Shown here: in pieces, positions 24,749-33,528 of the stretch
Numbering within the stretch: position 1 is the first letter of the stretch
Layout: every line of letters starts with the position of its first letter
Origin: Sphaerisporangium fuscum
Lineage (GTDB): Bacteria > Actinomycetota > Actinomycetes > Streptosporangiales > Streptosporangiaceae
Assembly (NCBI RefSeq): GCF_018531465.1
Contig: NZ_JAHDTF010000015.1
Location: 186,001-250,000, forward strand
Direction: 5' to 3'
Length of the DNA stretch: 64,000 bases
Program-made: the position numbers and the translations under genes
Notes under the pieces: generated by a model
Told to the model about the DNA's origin: nothing
Database searches by the model: none
The model's input: only the letters and a program-made list of their open reading frames with translations

Positions 24749-25627
24749 ATGAGTTTAGGTATTGTCCCGCCCGTCCGGCTGGGGGAGTCGGCGTTGGCCG
24801 ACGGGCGGAAGCTCGGCTGGGCCGAGTGGGGGCCGGAGGACGGCGTCCCGGTGCTGCTGTGCCCGGGGGCCGCCACGAGCAGGTGGCTCGGTTTCGGGGG
24901 AGACGTCGTCGACGAGCTGGGTGTGCGGCTGGTGTCGGCCGACCGGCCGGGGCTGGGCGCCTCCGACCCGCTGCCCTCCCGAACGCTCGAGGACTGGCCG
25001 CGTGACGTGGAGCAGTTGACCAAGCTGCGGGGGCTGGAGGGGCTCGCGGTCGTCGGGTTCTCCGCCGGGGCGCCGTTCGCGCTCGCGTGCGCGGCGGCGG
25101 GCATCGTGACCGCGGCGTCGATCGTCTCGGGCGGGGACGAGCTCGCGCACCCCGAGTTCGCGGGCGACCTGCCGCACGAGGTGCGGTTCCTGGTCGACGG
25201 CGTGGCGGCCGACCGCGAGAGCGCGGAGGCGTCGATGCGGTCGTTCGCGGACCCCGAGGTGATGACGGCCACGGTCAAGGCCATCAGCTCCCGCGCCGAC
25301 CGGCAGATCTACGCCGACCCGGAGTTCGCCCCCGCCTTCCGCCGCGCGCTGGAGGAGGGGTTCTCCCAGGGGCACGAGGGGTACGCCCGCGACACGGCGA
25401 TCGCGCTGAGCCGCTGGCCGTTCGACCCGGCCCACATCTCGGTGCCGGTCGACCTCTGGTACGGCATGCTCGACAGCAGTCCGGTGCACTCGCCCGACCT
25501 CGGCGACTTCCTGTCCCGCCGCATCCCCACGGCCACGCGCCACGTCGTCCCGGACACCGGAGGCGCCCTGCTGTGGACCCATGCGGCGGACATCCTGCGC
25601 GCCCTGCTCGGACACACCGCCGCGTGA
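24749..25627 (+). CDS. alpha/beta hydrolase
   Basis: A 292-residue alpha/beta hydrolase of the haloperoxidase/epoxide-hydrolase-like group. LLCPGAATSRW is the oxyanion region, VVGFSAGAPFALACA the nucleophile Ser elbow, DLWYGMLDSSP carries the acid Asp and ALLWTHAADIL the catalytic His. The gene follows lysR by 3 bases, so the two probably form one transcript. The substrate may be linked to whatever the divergent exporter handles, but nothing in the sequence identifies it. Confidence 0.82.
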   Translation: MSLGIVPPVRLGESALADGRKLGWAEWGPEDGVPVLLCPGAATSRWLGFGGDVVDELGVRLVSADRPGLGASDPLPSRTLEDWPRDVEQLTKLRGLEGLAVVGFSAGAPFALACAAAGIVTAASIVSGGDELAHPEFAGDLPHEVRFLVDGVAADRESAEASMRSFADPEVMTATVKAISSRADRQIYADPEFAPAFRRALEEGFSQGHEGYARDTAIALSRWPFDPAHISVPVDLWYGMLDSSPVHSPDLGDFLSRRIPTATRHVVPDTGGALLWTHAADILRALLGHTAA

Positions 25628-25655
25628 CGGATCCGGCCCCCGCCGGGCGGTTCGG

Positions 25656-26570
25656 TCAGGAGGTGGGGAGGCCGGCGGCGCGCGTGCCCGCGTAGGTGCT
25701 GTGCGACCGTACGGCCGGCGGGGTGCGCAGGCCGGGGTTCGACATGAACAGCGTGCGCAGGCGGCCGAAGGGCCCGCCGGCGATCTCGGCGTCGGCCACC
25801 TGGTCCAGCAGCCTGGTCTCGTGGCCGCTGAGGTCCCGGTGGACCTTCTCGGCGAGGTCCCAGCCGTCCCAGGGCAGCACCTCCACCTTGTTCAACGCGG
25901 CGAGGTCGCGGACGACGTTGCTCTGCACGAAGTCCATGCCGTGCAGGTCGAAGAGCGAAATGCCGAACGTCGCGGCGTCGGCCTCGCCGGCGCGGCACGC
26001 CCGCCAGGCGTCCCCCGCCACCAGGAACCGGTCACGCGGCACGTCCATCGGGTCGAAGGGGATCGCGAGCGCGGCCATCATCTCGGGCGCGGGCAGCTGC
26101 GCGTCGACCAGCGTCCAGCCGCGTTCTGGGTTCCAGTACTCGGTCACCCAGTGGTCCTCGTTGCGCCCCGGCAGGAAGTACGACGCGAAGCCGCAGCGGA
26201 TGCGGGCGGGCGTGCCGGTGGTGCGCAGCAGGGAGCACAGCACGAGGGCGAAGTCGCGGCAGGTCCCGGCGAACCTCCTCGCGGGCGGCCGGGCCACGGT
26301 GAGGGGCGCGGCGTCGCGCTCGGCGATGATCCGCAGGATGGCGGAGACGTAACGCGTCTCCGCCTCGTTCCTGCGGTTCTCCGGCAGCGTGAAGCCGAAG
26401 ACGGGCGTCTCCTCCCGGTGGATGAGGAGGTTGCGCACCATCACGGCGAGCTCGGCCGGGTCGGTCGGAATCCCCTCCAGGCGGCTGAGATCCCCCGGAT
26501 CGCTGTAAACGCTGTGCGTGAGGTAGAAGGCCCGCTCTTCCGCGTCCAGTCCTTGACGTTCGCCGGTCAT
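25656..26570 (-). CDS. transglutaminase-like domain protein
   Basis: A 304-residue protein with a transglutaminase-like cysteine protease core in the middle. The triad is visible as GTCRDFALVLCSLLR (Cys), DHWVTEYWNPERGW (His) and TLVDAQLP (Asp). The C-terminal third (DFVQSNVVRDLAALNKVEVLPWDGW) is a conserved extension in actinobacterial members. No signal peptide is visible, so it should be cytoplasmic. Such proteins act as peptidases or amidases rather than cross-linking enzymes; the substrate is unknown. It is convergent with the hydrolase gene. Confidence 0.8.
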   Translation of the reverse strand: MTGERQGLDAEERAFYLTHSVYSDPGDLSRLEGIPTDPAELAVMVRNLLIHREETPVFGFTLPENRRNEAETRYVSAILRIIAERDAAPLTVARPPARRFAGTCRDFALVLCSLLRTTGTPARIRCGFASYFLPGRNEDHWVTEYWNPERGWTLVDAQLPAPEMMAALAIPFDPMDVPRDRFLVAGDAWRACRAGEADAATFGISLFDLHGMDFVQSNVVRDLAALNKVEVLPWDGWDLAEKVHRDLSGHETRLLDQVADAEIAGGPFGRLRTLFMSNPGLRTPPAVRSHSTYAGTRAAGLPTS

Positions 26571-26671
26571 GGTCCGCCTTCCCTCGCGATGAGATCCGGG
26601 TATGAGCGGCCCTAGTTTGGCGGGAATCGGCGGCGAATATCCACGGTATTGATCGAAAACTCAGGAGACTC

Positions 26672-27742
26672 TCAAGACTCCGGCGTGGCCGTGTCGCCGC
26701 GGTGCGCCGGACCGTGCGGGTCCGCGCAGTGCCGGTCGTCGCCGGTGCCGCCGATGCTGAGCAACTGAGGGGTCGCGTGGTCGACCTGCAAGGTGGTGTG
26801 GTCGATGCCGTACTCGTCGTGCAGCAGGCGCTCGGTGGCGAGCCGGACGGCGTGGCAGTCGGTCCCCGGATCCACCAGGATGTGGGCGGACAGCGCGGCG
26901 TAGCCGGAGGTGACCTCCCAGATGTGCAGGTCGTGCACCTCGACGACGTGGTCCAGCGCCGCGGCCCTCCTGCCGATCTCCGCGGGGTTCATCCCGGCGG
27001 GGGCGGCCTCCATGAAGACCCTGCCCGAGTCTCGTACCAGGCCCCAGCCGGCCTTGAGCATCAGCGCGGCGACGACCAGCGCGGCGATCGCGTCGGCGCG
27101 GTTCCAGCCGGTCAGCCAGATCACCAGGCCCGCGACGGTGGTGGCGATGAAGGCGTAGAGGTCGCTGAGGATGTGCTGGAAGGCTCCCTCGACGTTCAGG
27201 CTCGATCTGTTCGCCCTGCTCAGCAGCCATGTCGCCGCGAGGTTGACCACGATTCCCGCCACGCCGGTGGCGACGACGTACGCCCCCTCGACGCTGGGCG
27301 GCCTGAACAGGCGCCAGACCCCTTCGTACACGAAGTAGGCGCTCAGCAGCAGCAGGGTGATGCCGTTGATCTGGGCGGACACGATCTCGGCCCGCTTGAG
27401 GCCGTAGGTGAAGCCGCCCCGTGGTGGACGCTGGGCGATGCGCATCGCGACGAGGGCGAAGACGAGGGCGATGGCGTCGGTGAGCATGTGGCCGGCGTCC
27501 GTGATCAGCGCGAGGGAGCGCGCCAGGATGCCGACGACCACCTCGACCGCCATGAAACCGACGATCAGCGCGAGCGCGCCGGTCAGCTGGCGGCGATCGG
27601 CCTCGGGTGCGAGGGCATGCCCGTGGCCGTGGCCGTGCCCGCGCCCATGGCCCTTGTCGTGCCCTTTCCCGGGTGCGGCGGGCTTGCCGGCTGCGTGTCC
27701 CATCTCGTCCCCGTGCCCCGTGGCGCGGCTCGGCTCACCCAT
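26672..27742 (-). CDS. CDF-family metal cation efflux transporter (CzcD/ZitB-like)
   Basis: A 356-residue cation diffusion facilitator that exports zinc or similar ions by proton antiport. A His-rich N-terminal tail (GHDKGHGRGHGHGHGH) is followed by six membrane segments; metal-site motifs are LITDAGHMLTDAIAL in helix 2 and AFQHILSDLYAF in helix 5. The soluble C-terminal domain holds DHVVEVHDLHIWEVTSG, typical of the CzcD branch. Its start overlaps the arsR stop by 8 bases (ATGGGTGA), so it is translationally coupled to that sensor. Zn(II), perhaps also Co(II) or Cd(II), is the expected cargo. Confidence 0.93.
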   Translation of the reverse strand: MGEPSRATGHGDEMGHAAGKPAAPGKGHDKGHGRGHGHGHGHALAPEADRRQLTGALALIVGFMAVEVVVGILARSLALITDAGHMLTDAIALVFALVAMRIAQRPPRGGFTYGLKRAEIVSAQINGITLLLLSAYFVYEGVWRLFRPPSVEGAYVVATGVAGIVVNLAATWLLSRANRSSLNVEGAFQHILSDLYAFIATTVAGLVIWLTGWNRADAIAALVVAALMLKAGWGLVRDSGRVFMEAAPAGMNPAEIGRRAAALDHVVEVHDLHIWEVTSGYAALSAHILVDPGTDCHAVRLATERLLHDEYGIDHTTLQVDHATPQLLSIGGTGDDRHCADPHGPAHRGDTATPES

Positions 27743-28139
27743 CGTTCGGTTCCCCCTCGGTGTGCCTGGCGTGGGTGATGGCCAGGTCGAGCAGCATCCG
27801 CACGTGGGAGTCGGCGAGCTGGTAGTAGGCCATGCGTCCCGAACGCCGCACCTTGACGACCCTGCGCATGCGCAGCAGCCGCAGGGCGTGGGAGGCGCCC
27901 GACATGCTCTGCCCGGTGGCGGCGGCGAGGTCGCACACGCACATCTCACCGCCCTCGAGCAGGGCGGCCATCATCCGCAGCCTGCCGGGGTCGGCGAGCA
28001 GGCCGAAGATCTGGGCGAGATCCTGGACCGTGTCGTCGGAGGGCAGCGCCCGGCGGACCGCCGCGACCCGGTCGGCGTCGACGACCGGCACCGAGCAGGC
28101 GTCCGGCTCCATCACCACAACGTTTGAACGATCCTTCAT
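27735..28139 (-). CDS. ArsR/SmtB-family metal-sensing repressor
   Basis: A 134-residue winged-helix metal sensor that should release DNA when its metal binds. Helix-turn-helix: DLAAATGQSMSGASHALRLL. There are two possible metal sites: the CVCDL cysteines in the alpha-3 region, and an alpha-5 site with the SmtB-like spacing D-x-H...H-x2-H (DSHVRMLLDLAITHARH). The alpha-5 site points to Zn(II), Co(II) or Ni(II). A TACACT -10 lies 7 bases before the ATG with TCGACA 18 bases further up, so the transcript is probably leaderless. It forms an operon with the CDF exporter and most likely represses both. Confidence 0.92.
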   Translation of the reverse strand: MKDRSNVVVMEPDACSVPVVDADRVAAVRRALPSDDTVQDLAQIFGLLADPGRLRMMAALLEGGEMCVCDLAAATGQSMSGASHALRLLRMRRVVKVRRSGRMAYYQLADSHVRMLLDLAITHARHTEGEPNDG

Positions 28140-28161
28140 ATGTAAAAGTGTAGGGAACGGG
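28126..28161 (-). promoter_or_regulatory. arsR-CDF promoter with leaderless start
   Basis: On the minus strand the hexamer TACACT is followed after 7 bases by the ATG at 28139, without a ribosome-binding site. TGAA and TTCA arms (spaced CGATCC) and the palindrome CATATG overlap the first codons. These are AT-rich elements of the kind SmtB-type repressors bind. Confidence 0.45.
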
Positions 28162-28261
28162 CGTCACGGCTGTCGAGGGGCGGCTGTGCCGGCCGGACGG
28201 GTGGGGGACGGCACAGCCGAGGGGAAGGACGGTCAGCCGGTCACCGGCGACGGGGGAGCGG

Positions 28262-28846
28262 TCACAGCGGCGTGAACCCGCGGGCGTCGCGGCGGTAGTT
28301 CAGCACCACGCCGGTGTCGACCTCGTAGAACCACCCGTGCAGGCGCAGCCGGCCGGAGCTGAGGCCCCGGGCCACGCGGGGATAGCGGCGGAGCTTGTCG
28401 AGCTGCGCGACCAGGTGCGACCGCGCCGCCTCCTCCTCGTCGTCCGGCGGCACGTCCCGCCACCGGTGCGTCTGCAGCAGCCACCACCGCGTGGTCGGAG
28501 CCGAGCGCAGCGTCCAGGAGCGGACCCGGCCCTGGACGGCGCCGCAGCGGCTGTGGCCGCAGACGACGAGGTCCTGCACGCCGAGGACGGACACGGCGTA
28601 CTCGATGGTCGCGGCCTCGGCGGTCAGCCGCCCGAGGCGGTAGGGCGGGATGACGTTGCCGGCGGTGCGCAACTCGAACAGCTCACCGGGCCGCGCCCCC
28701 GTGATCAGGGACGGGATGACCTGCGCGTCGGAGCAGGTGATGAACATGGCCTGGGGCGCGACCCCGTCGGGGAGGGGGTCGAGATGCCTCCGGTCACCGC
28801 TGAGCCTCTGGTGGAACGTTCGGGCATGATCGATCAACGACTGCAT
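28262..28846 (-). CDS. beta-class carbonic anhydrase-like protein with altered dyad
   Basis: About 194 residues of beta-carbonic anhydrase type, which interconverts CO2 and bicarbonate. Zinc ligands are present: Cys in ITCSDAQVIPS and His/Cys in VVCGHSRCGAV. The usual CxDxR motif reads CSDAQ: the codon is CAG, so the Arg that pairs with the catalytic Asp is replaced by Gln. PGELFELRTAGNVIPPY and the C-terminal GWFYEVDTGVVLNY are normal for the family. I place the start at the ATG at 28846, 9 bases after AAGGAG; 28852 and 28879 are in-frame alternatives. Activity is uncertain because of the dyad change. Confidence 0.85.
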   Translation of the reverse strand: MQSLIDHARTFHQRLSGDRRHLDPLPDGVAPQAMFITCSDAQVIPSLITGARPGELFELRTAGNVIPPYRLGRLTAEAATIEYAVSVLGVQDLVVCGHSRCGAVQGRVRSWTLRSAPTTRWWLLQTHRWRDVPPDDEEEAARSHLVAQLDKLRRYPRVARGLSSGRLRLHGWFYEVDTGVVLNYRRDARGFTPL

Positions 28847-29038
28847 GGACATGGACTCCTTGGTGCTGACGATGGGCATGGAGGACCGGCCGGGCGCGCG
28901 GCGGCCACCCCCGCCGGACGCCCGGCGACGGTCATGAACGGCAGGTCGCGCCCCGGTTCCCGCAGGAGGGCACACCGCGTACGCACGGGTGCCCGCGCCG
29001 CCGGGCGGAACCCGGATGCGCGCGGGAGAACCTTCTGA

Positions 29039-29416
29039 TCAGCAGCGGAAGACGGGCAGCAGCGGGCCGGTGGGCCGCGTCGATCGCAGGGCGGAGACGT
29101 CCGGTCGGGACGTCCGTGCCAGGAGGTCCGCCTCCCCGACGGCCCTCGGCCTGCGCGCGGAGCCGGCGCCATGGCGCGACGCCGGAGGCGGGTGCTTGAT
29201 CCACCCGGCCGCGAAGGGCTGGTGCAGGGGCTTGGGACACTCGTCGTGGTCGGCGTCGCCGGGGGTGTGCGCGGGAGAGGGGTGCGCCGGCGTGCCGACG
29301 GCCGGTTCGGCCTGGACGACCGGCGAGGAGACGTGGTGGTCGTCGTGCGGGATGACGCCGACGGCGAGCAGGATGGAGGCGGCCACGGTCACGAACGTGC
29401 GAAGTGCCCCCCACAT
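29039..29416 (-). CDS. small secreted protein of unknown function, His-rich
   Basis: I do not recognise this 125-residue product. It begins MWGALRTFVTVAASILLAVG, a probable signal peptide or single anchor, directly followed by a His/Asp cluster (PHDDHH) and a Pro/His-rich stretch (HPSPAHTPGDADHDECPKP, HQPF). Two cysteines remain in the mature part. No ribosome-binding site is clear, and the 3' half is Arg/Pro-rich, so the frame could be partly fortuitous. The metal-binding look and location beside an ArsR-CDF module and carbonic anhydrase may hint at metal handling; this is weak inference. Confidence 0.45.
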   Translation of the reverse strand: MWGALRTFVTVAASILLAVGVIPHDDHHVSSPVVQAEPAVGTPAHPSPAHTPGDADHDECPKPLHQPFAAGWIKHPPPASRHGAGSARRPRAVGEADLLARTSRPDVSALRSTRPTGPLLPVFRC

Positions 29417-29701
29417 CACGGATCGCCGTTCTGTCAACGCACCGCCCCACAACTCATAGCGTGCACTTGATTACCGATAGTAGTCGACGGGTCGCGGAAC
29501 GTACATGGGCTCCTTGGCAAATTCGCTGGTCACCCTATGGGGAAGGGAGATCTGGGCCTTCCCCGTGGCCCGCGGGTGCGGAAGATGACGGCCGGCGAGA
29601 CCGGGCAGGTCCCGTCGCGGTGAGCGGGGATCACGACACGGGCACTCGGCGGACATCCGGTGTTGTGCGCCGCGTCATCGGGCATGCCTAACGTGGCCGC
29701 C

Positions 29702-30913
29702 ATGAAGAGAACCATGATCGGGCTGGGCGCGCTCGTGCTGGCGCTGAGCCTCTCCGCCCCGGCCTTCGCCGACCCCGGCCTCGACCGGCACGACGGCCGC
29801 GGCGCGTTCGGCCGCGCCACCCTGACCGGCTTCGCCTCCCTGCCGGCGGAGACGTACGTGCCCGGAAGCGAGCCGTCGGGCGCCAAGCTCGGCACCACCC
29901 CGATCAACGGCATCACCCCGCCCTTCCCCGCCCAGCCGGTACAGGGCTTCAGCGGCATCGCCGACCGTCACGACGGCACCTTCGACGTGCTCTCCGACAA
30001 CGGGTACGGCAGCAAGGCCAACAGCGGCGACTTCCTGCTGCGCGTCCACCGCGTCAAGCCCGACTTCCGCACCGGCACGATCAAGGTCGTCGGGGGTGTG
30101 AACCTGAGCGACCCGGACGGCCGCGTGCCGTTCCCGCTGACCCGGGCCGACCGCACGCTGACCGGGGCCGACTTCGACGTCGAGTCGATCGTGCGCGACC
30201 ACGACGGCACGTACTGGATCGGCGACGAGTTCGGCCCGTTCCTGCTGCACTTCTCCGCCGCCGGCGCCCTTCTGGAGGCCCCGGTCGCGCTGCCCGGCGT
30301 CCAGGCGCCGGAGAACCCCTACCTCAACGGTGGGACGCCGAACCTCGGCAGCAGCAAGGGCTTCGAGGGCATGGCGCGTTCGGCCGACGGGCGCAGGCTC
30401 TACCCGCTGCTCGAGGGCACCGTCGCCGGGGATCCGGCCGGCACGCTGCGGATGAACGAGTTCGACCTGCGCGAGCGGGCCTATACCGGCCGCCGCTGGG
30501 TGTACAAGATGGACGACCCGGCCGACTCCATCGGCGACATGGTGGCGGTGGACCGCCACCGGTTCCTGGTGGTCGAGCGCGACAACCTGCAGGGCGACGC
30601 CGCCAAGATCAAGCGGGTCTACCTGGTCGACATCCGGGACCGCGACGGCGACGGCGCGGTGGACAAGACCCTGGTCGCCGACCTGCTCGACCTCGCGAAC
30701 CCCCGCGGCCTCGGCGGCTTCGGCCCGACCTTCCGCTTCCCGTTCCAGTGCATCGAGGACGTGGTGATCCTCGACGACTCGACGATCGGGCTGCTGGACG
30801 ACAACAACTTCCCGTTCTCGTCCGGCCGCACCGCCGGCAAGCCGGACAACGACGAGTTCATCACCGTGCGCCTCTCGCGTCCCCTGGGCGCCGACCCGCA
30901 CGCCTACCGCTGA
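29702..30913 (+). CDS. secreted esterase-like phytase-family protein
   Basis: A 403-residue exported protein. The signal peptide MKRTMIGLGALVLALSLSAP ends at AFA about residue 22. The mature chain is a beta-propeller-like domain of the esterase-like phytase family, with FSGIADRHDGTFDVLSDNGYG, DFDVESIVRDHDGTYWIGDEFGPFLLHF, SKGFEGMARSADG, IGDMVAVDRHRFLVVERDN and the end DNEFITVRLSRPL. Repeated DN/GDE acidic clusters suit calcium and phosphate-ester binding. The ATG at 29702 starts the signal peptide directly. Phosphate scavenging is a family-based guess; many members are uncharacterised. Confidence 0.82.
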   Translation: MKRTMIGLGALVLALSLSAPAFADPGLDRHDGRGAFGRATLTGFASLPAETYVPGSEPSGAKLGTTPINGITPPFPAQPVQGFSGIADRHDGTFDVLSDNGYGSKANSGDFLLRVHRVKPDFRTGTIKVVGGVNLSDPDGRVPFPLTRADRTLTGADFDVESIVRDHDGTYWIGDEFGPFLLHFSAAGALLEAPVALPGVQAPENPYLNGGTPNLGSSKGFEGMARSADGRRLYPLLEGTVAGDPAGTLRMNEFDLRERAYTGRRWVYKMDDPADSIGDMVAVDRHRFLVVERDNLQGDAAKIKRVYLVDIRDRDGDGAVDKTLVADLLDLANPRGLGGFGPTFRFPFQCIEDVVILDDSTIGLLDDNNFPFSSGRTAGKPDNDEFITVRLSRPLGADPHAYR

Positions 30914-30917
30914 GCCC

Positions 30918-30933
30918 CCGGCGGGCCCGCCGG
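30918..30933. terminator. palindromic hairpin between convergent genes
   Basis: CCGGCGGGCCCGCCGG is a perfect 16-base palindrome 5 bases after the phytase-like stop and 28 bases from the convergent sialidase stop. It could end both transcripts. No U tract is present. Confidence 0.4.
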
Positions 30934-30960
30934 TGTCGGTCCCTGGGCCCGCGGCACCGC

Positions 30961-33378
30961 TCACCCCGCGGGGGAGGCGCCCGGCGGGGTGGCGGTGACG
31001 CGGGTCCAGTCGATCCGGGCCTGCGCGGCGTTGCCGCCCGCGGTGCCGGTCACCCAGTGGGTGACCTGCGGATTCTCCCGGCTGTTCTGCACCGGCCAGG
31101 TCACGCCGGTGTCGGCGCCGTCGCGGTGCAGGCGGGCCACCCCGGCGCTGTCGACGGTGACCTTCCAGGTCGACGGCGCCGCCGCGGTGGCCGAGGAGTA
31201 GATCTTCTCCCAGACGTTCGAACCCCGCTTCATCGTCCAGACGCCGCTCTTCTGCACCGTCAGCATCAGCCGCGCGTAGCCGTTGGCGACCTTGGTGCCG
31301 AGGCTGACGCCGTCGCCGGTGGCGGGGTCGAGGGCGCTGTCGTCGTCGACCCGGCCGCGGAACTCCAGCGTGAAGTCGCAGCCCTTGGCGACGTCGAGCC
31401 CGATGGACGCCCTGGACATCCCGCGGCCGGTGCTGCGCAGCAGCAGGCGGCCGCCGGCCACCTCGGCGACGCCGCCCGCGCCGTCGAGCGTCCAGTCGCC
31501 GAAGGTGTCCCAGGTGCTGCTCGCGACGTCCTCGACCACCTCGACCAGGTCGACCAGCGCCTCGGCGGGCGCGGCGGGCGTACCCGAGCACCACACGGCC
31601 ACCTGCGGGGCCTCCGGGGACGCCGCCACCACCCACCGCGCGCCGGTCTCGTCCCCGTCGCGGAACAGGGCGGCGTGCCCGCGCGGGTCGACCGCGACCT
31701 GCCACAGGTGGGAGGCCGTGTCGCCGGGCGCGGCGTGGACCCGGGTCCACCCGCTGGTGCCCTCGGCGAAGGAGTACACCCCGTCGGCCTGGAGGGCGAG
31801 CATCAGCCTCCTGGTCCCGGTGGCGACCTTCAGGGCCAGGCCGGCGCCCGCCCCCGTGGCCGGGTCCAGGCGGGAGTACGCGGCGACGCGGGCCCCGATC
31901 GCGGCCAGGAACCCGCCGGAGGGCCCGTACCGCCGGACGACACCGGAGAAGCCCGCCGCCGGGGCGGCGGCTGTTTCCGGTGAGGGGCCGGTGAGGGCGT
32001 CCTGCCGGGGGCCGGAGTCCGCCAGGCGCAGGTGCCCGGCCGGGTCGAGGGCGACGACGCCACCGCCGTTCGTCACCGTCCAGCCGGCCAGGCCGTCCCA
32101 GCCGGGGCCGACCCCTGTGAACGCCCGGGAGACGTCCAGCTTCGCCACCGTGATGTCGACCTGGTTGTGCTCCCAGATCACGAAGAACCGGCCCGGCTCG
32201 TACTCGTCCGCGCCGGCGTAGACGTCCCAGCCCCGCGCCGCGCCCTTCGTCAGGCGCGGGCCGTCGGCGAACAGCCGGCCGGGGCCCCAGGGGGCGTGCG
32301 GCCGCTTGATCTTGTAGCAGAGGACCTCGCGGTACTGGTCGGGCTTGCTCTCGCCGGAGCCGCTGAAGGGCCCGGCGAAGGTGTTGTAGATCGCGAGGTA
32401 CTGGTCGCCGGCGTCCTTGGTCAGGAACCCTTTGACGTAATAATTCGGGATATTTAGGTCGAGGGTCATCGGGGACCAGGTGAGGCCGCCGTCCTTGCTC
32501 GTGGCGGACGCCGCGTACGACGGGTGGGTGCGGTAGAAGGCGTCCTTCTGGGCCGCCGACGTGCCGCCCGTCAGGTTCAGCGTGCGCCCCACCAGCAGCA
32601 GCGTGCCCGGGTCCTCGTTCGAGACCACCAGCTGCGGCTCCTCGACCGCGACCCCCGGCGGGTTCGCGGCGAGCGCCCCCGGCGTCCAGGTGACCAGGTC
32701 GGCCGAGCGCAGCACCCCCGAGTGCTTGGCGCCCTGGTAGGTCCGCCAGTACGGCAGCAGCCACGTCCCGCCGTACTTCAGCGGCTTGCCCGCCACCACC
32801 ACGCCGTGACCGTTGGCGGGCACCTCCACCGTGATCGGGAAGTCGGCCCACGTCCGGCCCCCGTCGAGGCTCCTCTTCGCCACCATGGCCACGGGGAAGC
32901 CGTTCACGGAGCCCCCGGCGTCGCGGTCGGCGGCGATCGTGATCCGGCCGAGGAACGCGTACAGGACGCCGCCGTCCCTCAGGAAGATCACGTAGTGGTA
33001 GCGGTAGGTGGAGCCGGCCGCCGCGAGGGTGCCGGTCGTCCAGGTGGCCCCGCCGTCGGCCGAGCGCGCGTACATGATCGAGCCCTGGTCGGTGGGCGAC
33101 GGGTCGCGCGCGTCGCGGACGCCCGCCCGCCACCCGGCCACCAGCGTCCGCGCGTCGAGGGCGACGATGTCGGGCACGCGGTTGCCCTCGTGCGCCAGCT
33201 CCCCGCGCGCGTCCATCTCCGCCTGCCCGTACACGACGACGGGATCGCTCACCGCCGTGCCGACGACGCCGGCGGGGCGGGTCGGGAGGCGGCCACTGCC
33301 GGAGGAGCCGGTCGGGATCATGAGCTCCAGCGAACCCGACCCCCTCGCCGGCCGCAACGAAGTCCACCGCCCTTTCAC
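30961..33378 (-). CDS. BNR-repeat sialidase-like protein with duplicated C-terminal domain
   Basis: An 805-residue protein. The N half is a six-bladed sialidase-like propeller with three clear Asp boxes (RSADGGATW near residue 103, RSLDGGRTW near 171, SKDGGLTW near 302) and AVEEPQLVV and RDLNIPN-like strand segments. Residues about 400-600 and 610-800 are two related jelly-roll-like domains: WDGLAGWTVTNGGGVVALD and WDTFGDWTLDGAGGVAEV begin the copies, and both contain a RLML stretch (RLMLALQADGVYSF; RLMLTVQKSGVWTM). No signal peptide is visible from GTG 33378 or from ATG 33321, odd for an extracellular sialidase. The glycan target is unknown; exo-alpha-sialidase is the family guess. Confidence 0.75.
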   Translation of the reverse strand: MKGRWTSLRPARGSGSLELMIPTGSSGSGRLPTRPAGVVGTAVSDPVVVYGQAEMDARGELAHEGNRVPDIVALDARTLVAGWRAGVRDARDPSPTDQGSIMYARSADGGATWTTGTLAAAGSTYRYHYVIFLRDGGVLYAFLGRITIAADRDAGGSVNGFPVAMVAKRSLDGGRTWADFPITVEVPANGHGVVVAGKPLKYGGTWLLPYWRTYQGAKHSGVLRSADLVTWTPGALAANPPGVAVEEPQLVVSNEDPGTLLLVGRTLNLTGGTSAAQKDAFYRTHPSYAASATSKDGGLTWSPMTLDLNIPNYYVKGFLTKDAGDQYLAIYNTFAGPFSGSGESKPDQYREVLCYKIKRPHAPWGPGRLFADGPRLTKGAARGWDVYAGADEYEPGRFFVIWEHNQVDITVAKLDVSRAFTGVGPGWDGLAGWTVTNGGGVVALDPAGHLRLADSGPRQDALTGPSPETAAAPAAGFSGVVRRYGPSGGFLAAIGARVAAYSRLDPATGAGAGLALKVATGTRRLMLALQADGVYSFAEGTSGWTRVHAAPGDTASHLWQVAVDPRGHAALFRDGDETGARWVVAASPEAPQVAVWCSGTPAAPAEALVDLVEVVEDVASSTWDTFGDWTLDGAGGVAEVAGGRLLLRSTGRGMSRASIGLDVAKGCDFTLEFRGRVDDDSALDPATGDGVSLGTKVANGYARLMLTVQKSGVWTMKRGSNVWEKIYSSATAAAPSTWKVTVDSAGVARLHRDGADTGVTWPVQNSRENPQVTHWVTGTAGGNAAQARIDWTRVTATPPGASPAG

Positions 33379-33528
33379 CCGCTGTTCACGGACGCGGTCC
33401 CGGGATGCCGGTCGTCACGGGTTCTCCGAGGACATTTGTCACAGGCAACTCCGGACGAGCTTCACTGCCGCCGGGGGACCGGCCGGTGGAGGCTGAAGGC
33501 ACCCCCTCGGCAGGAAGGCAGGCACGTC

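Noticed and set aside
29675..33367. 1230-codon minus-strand frame
   Set aside because: It is a shifted frame over the sialidase-like gene and antisense to the phytase-like gene, rich in Arg, Gly and Asp with no recognisable motif.
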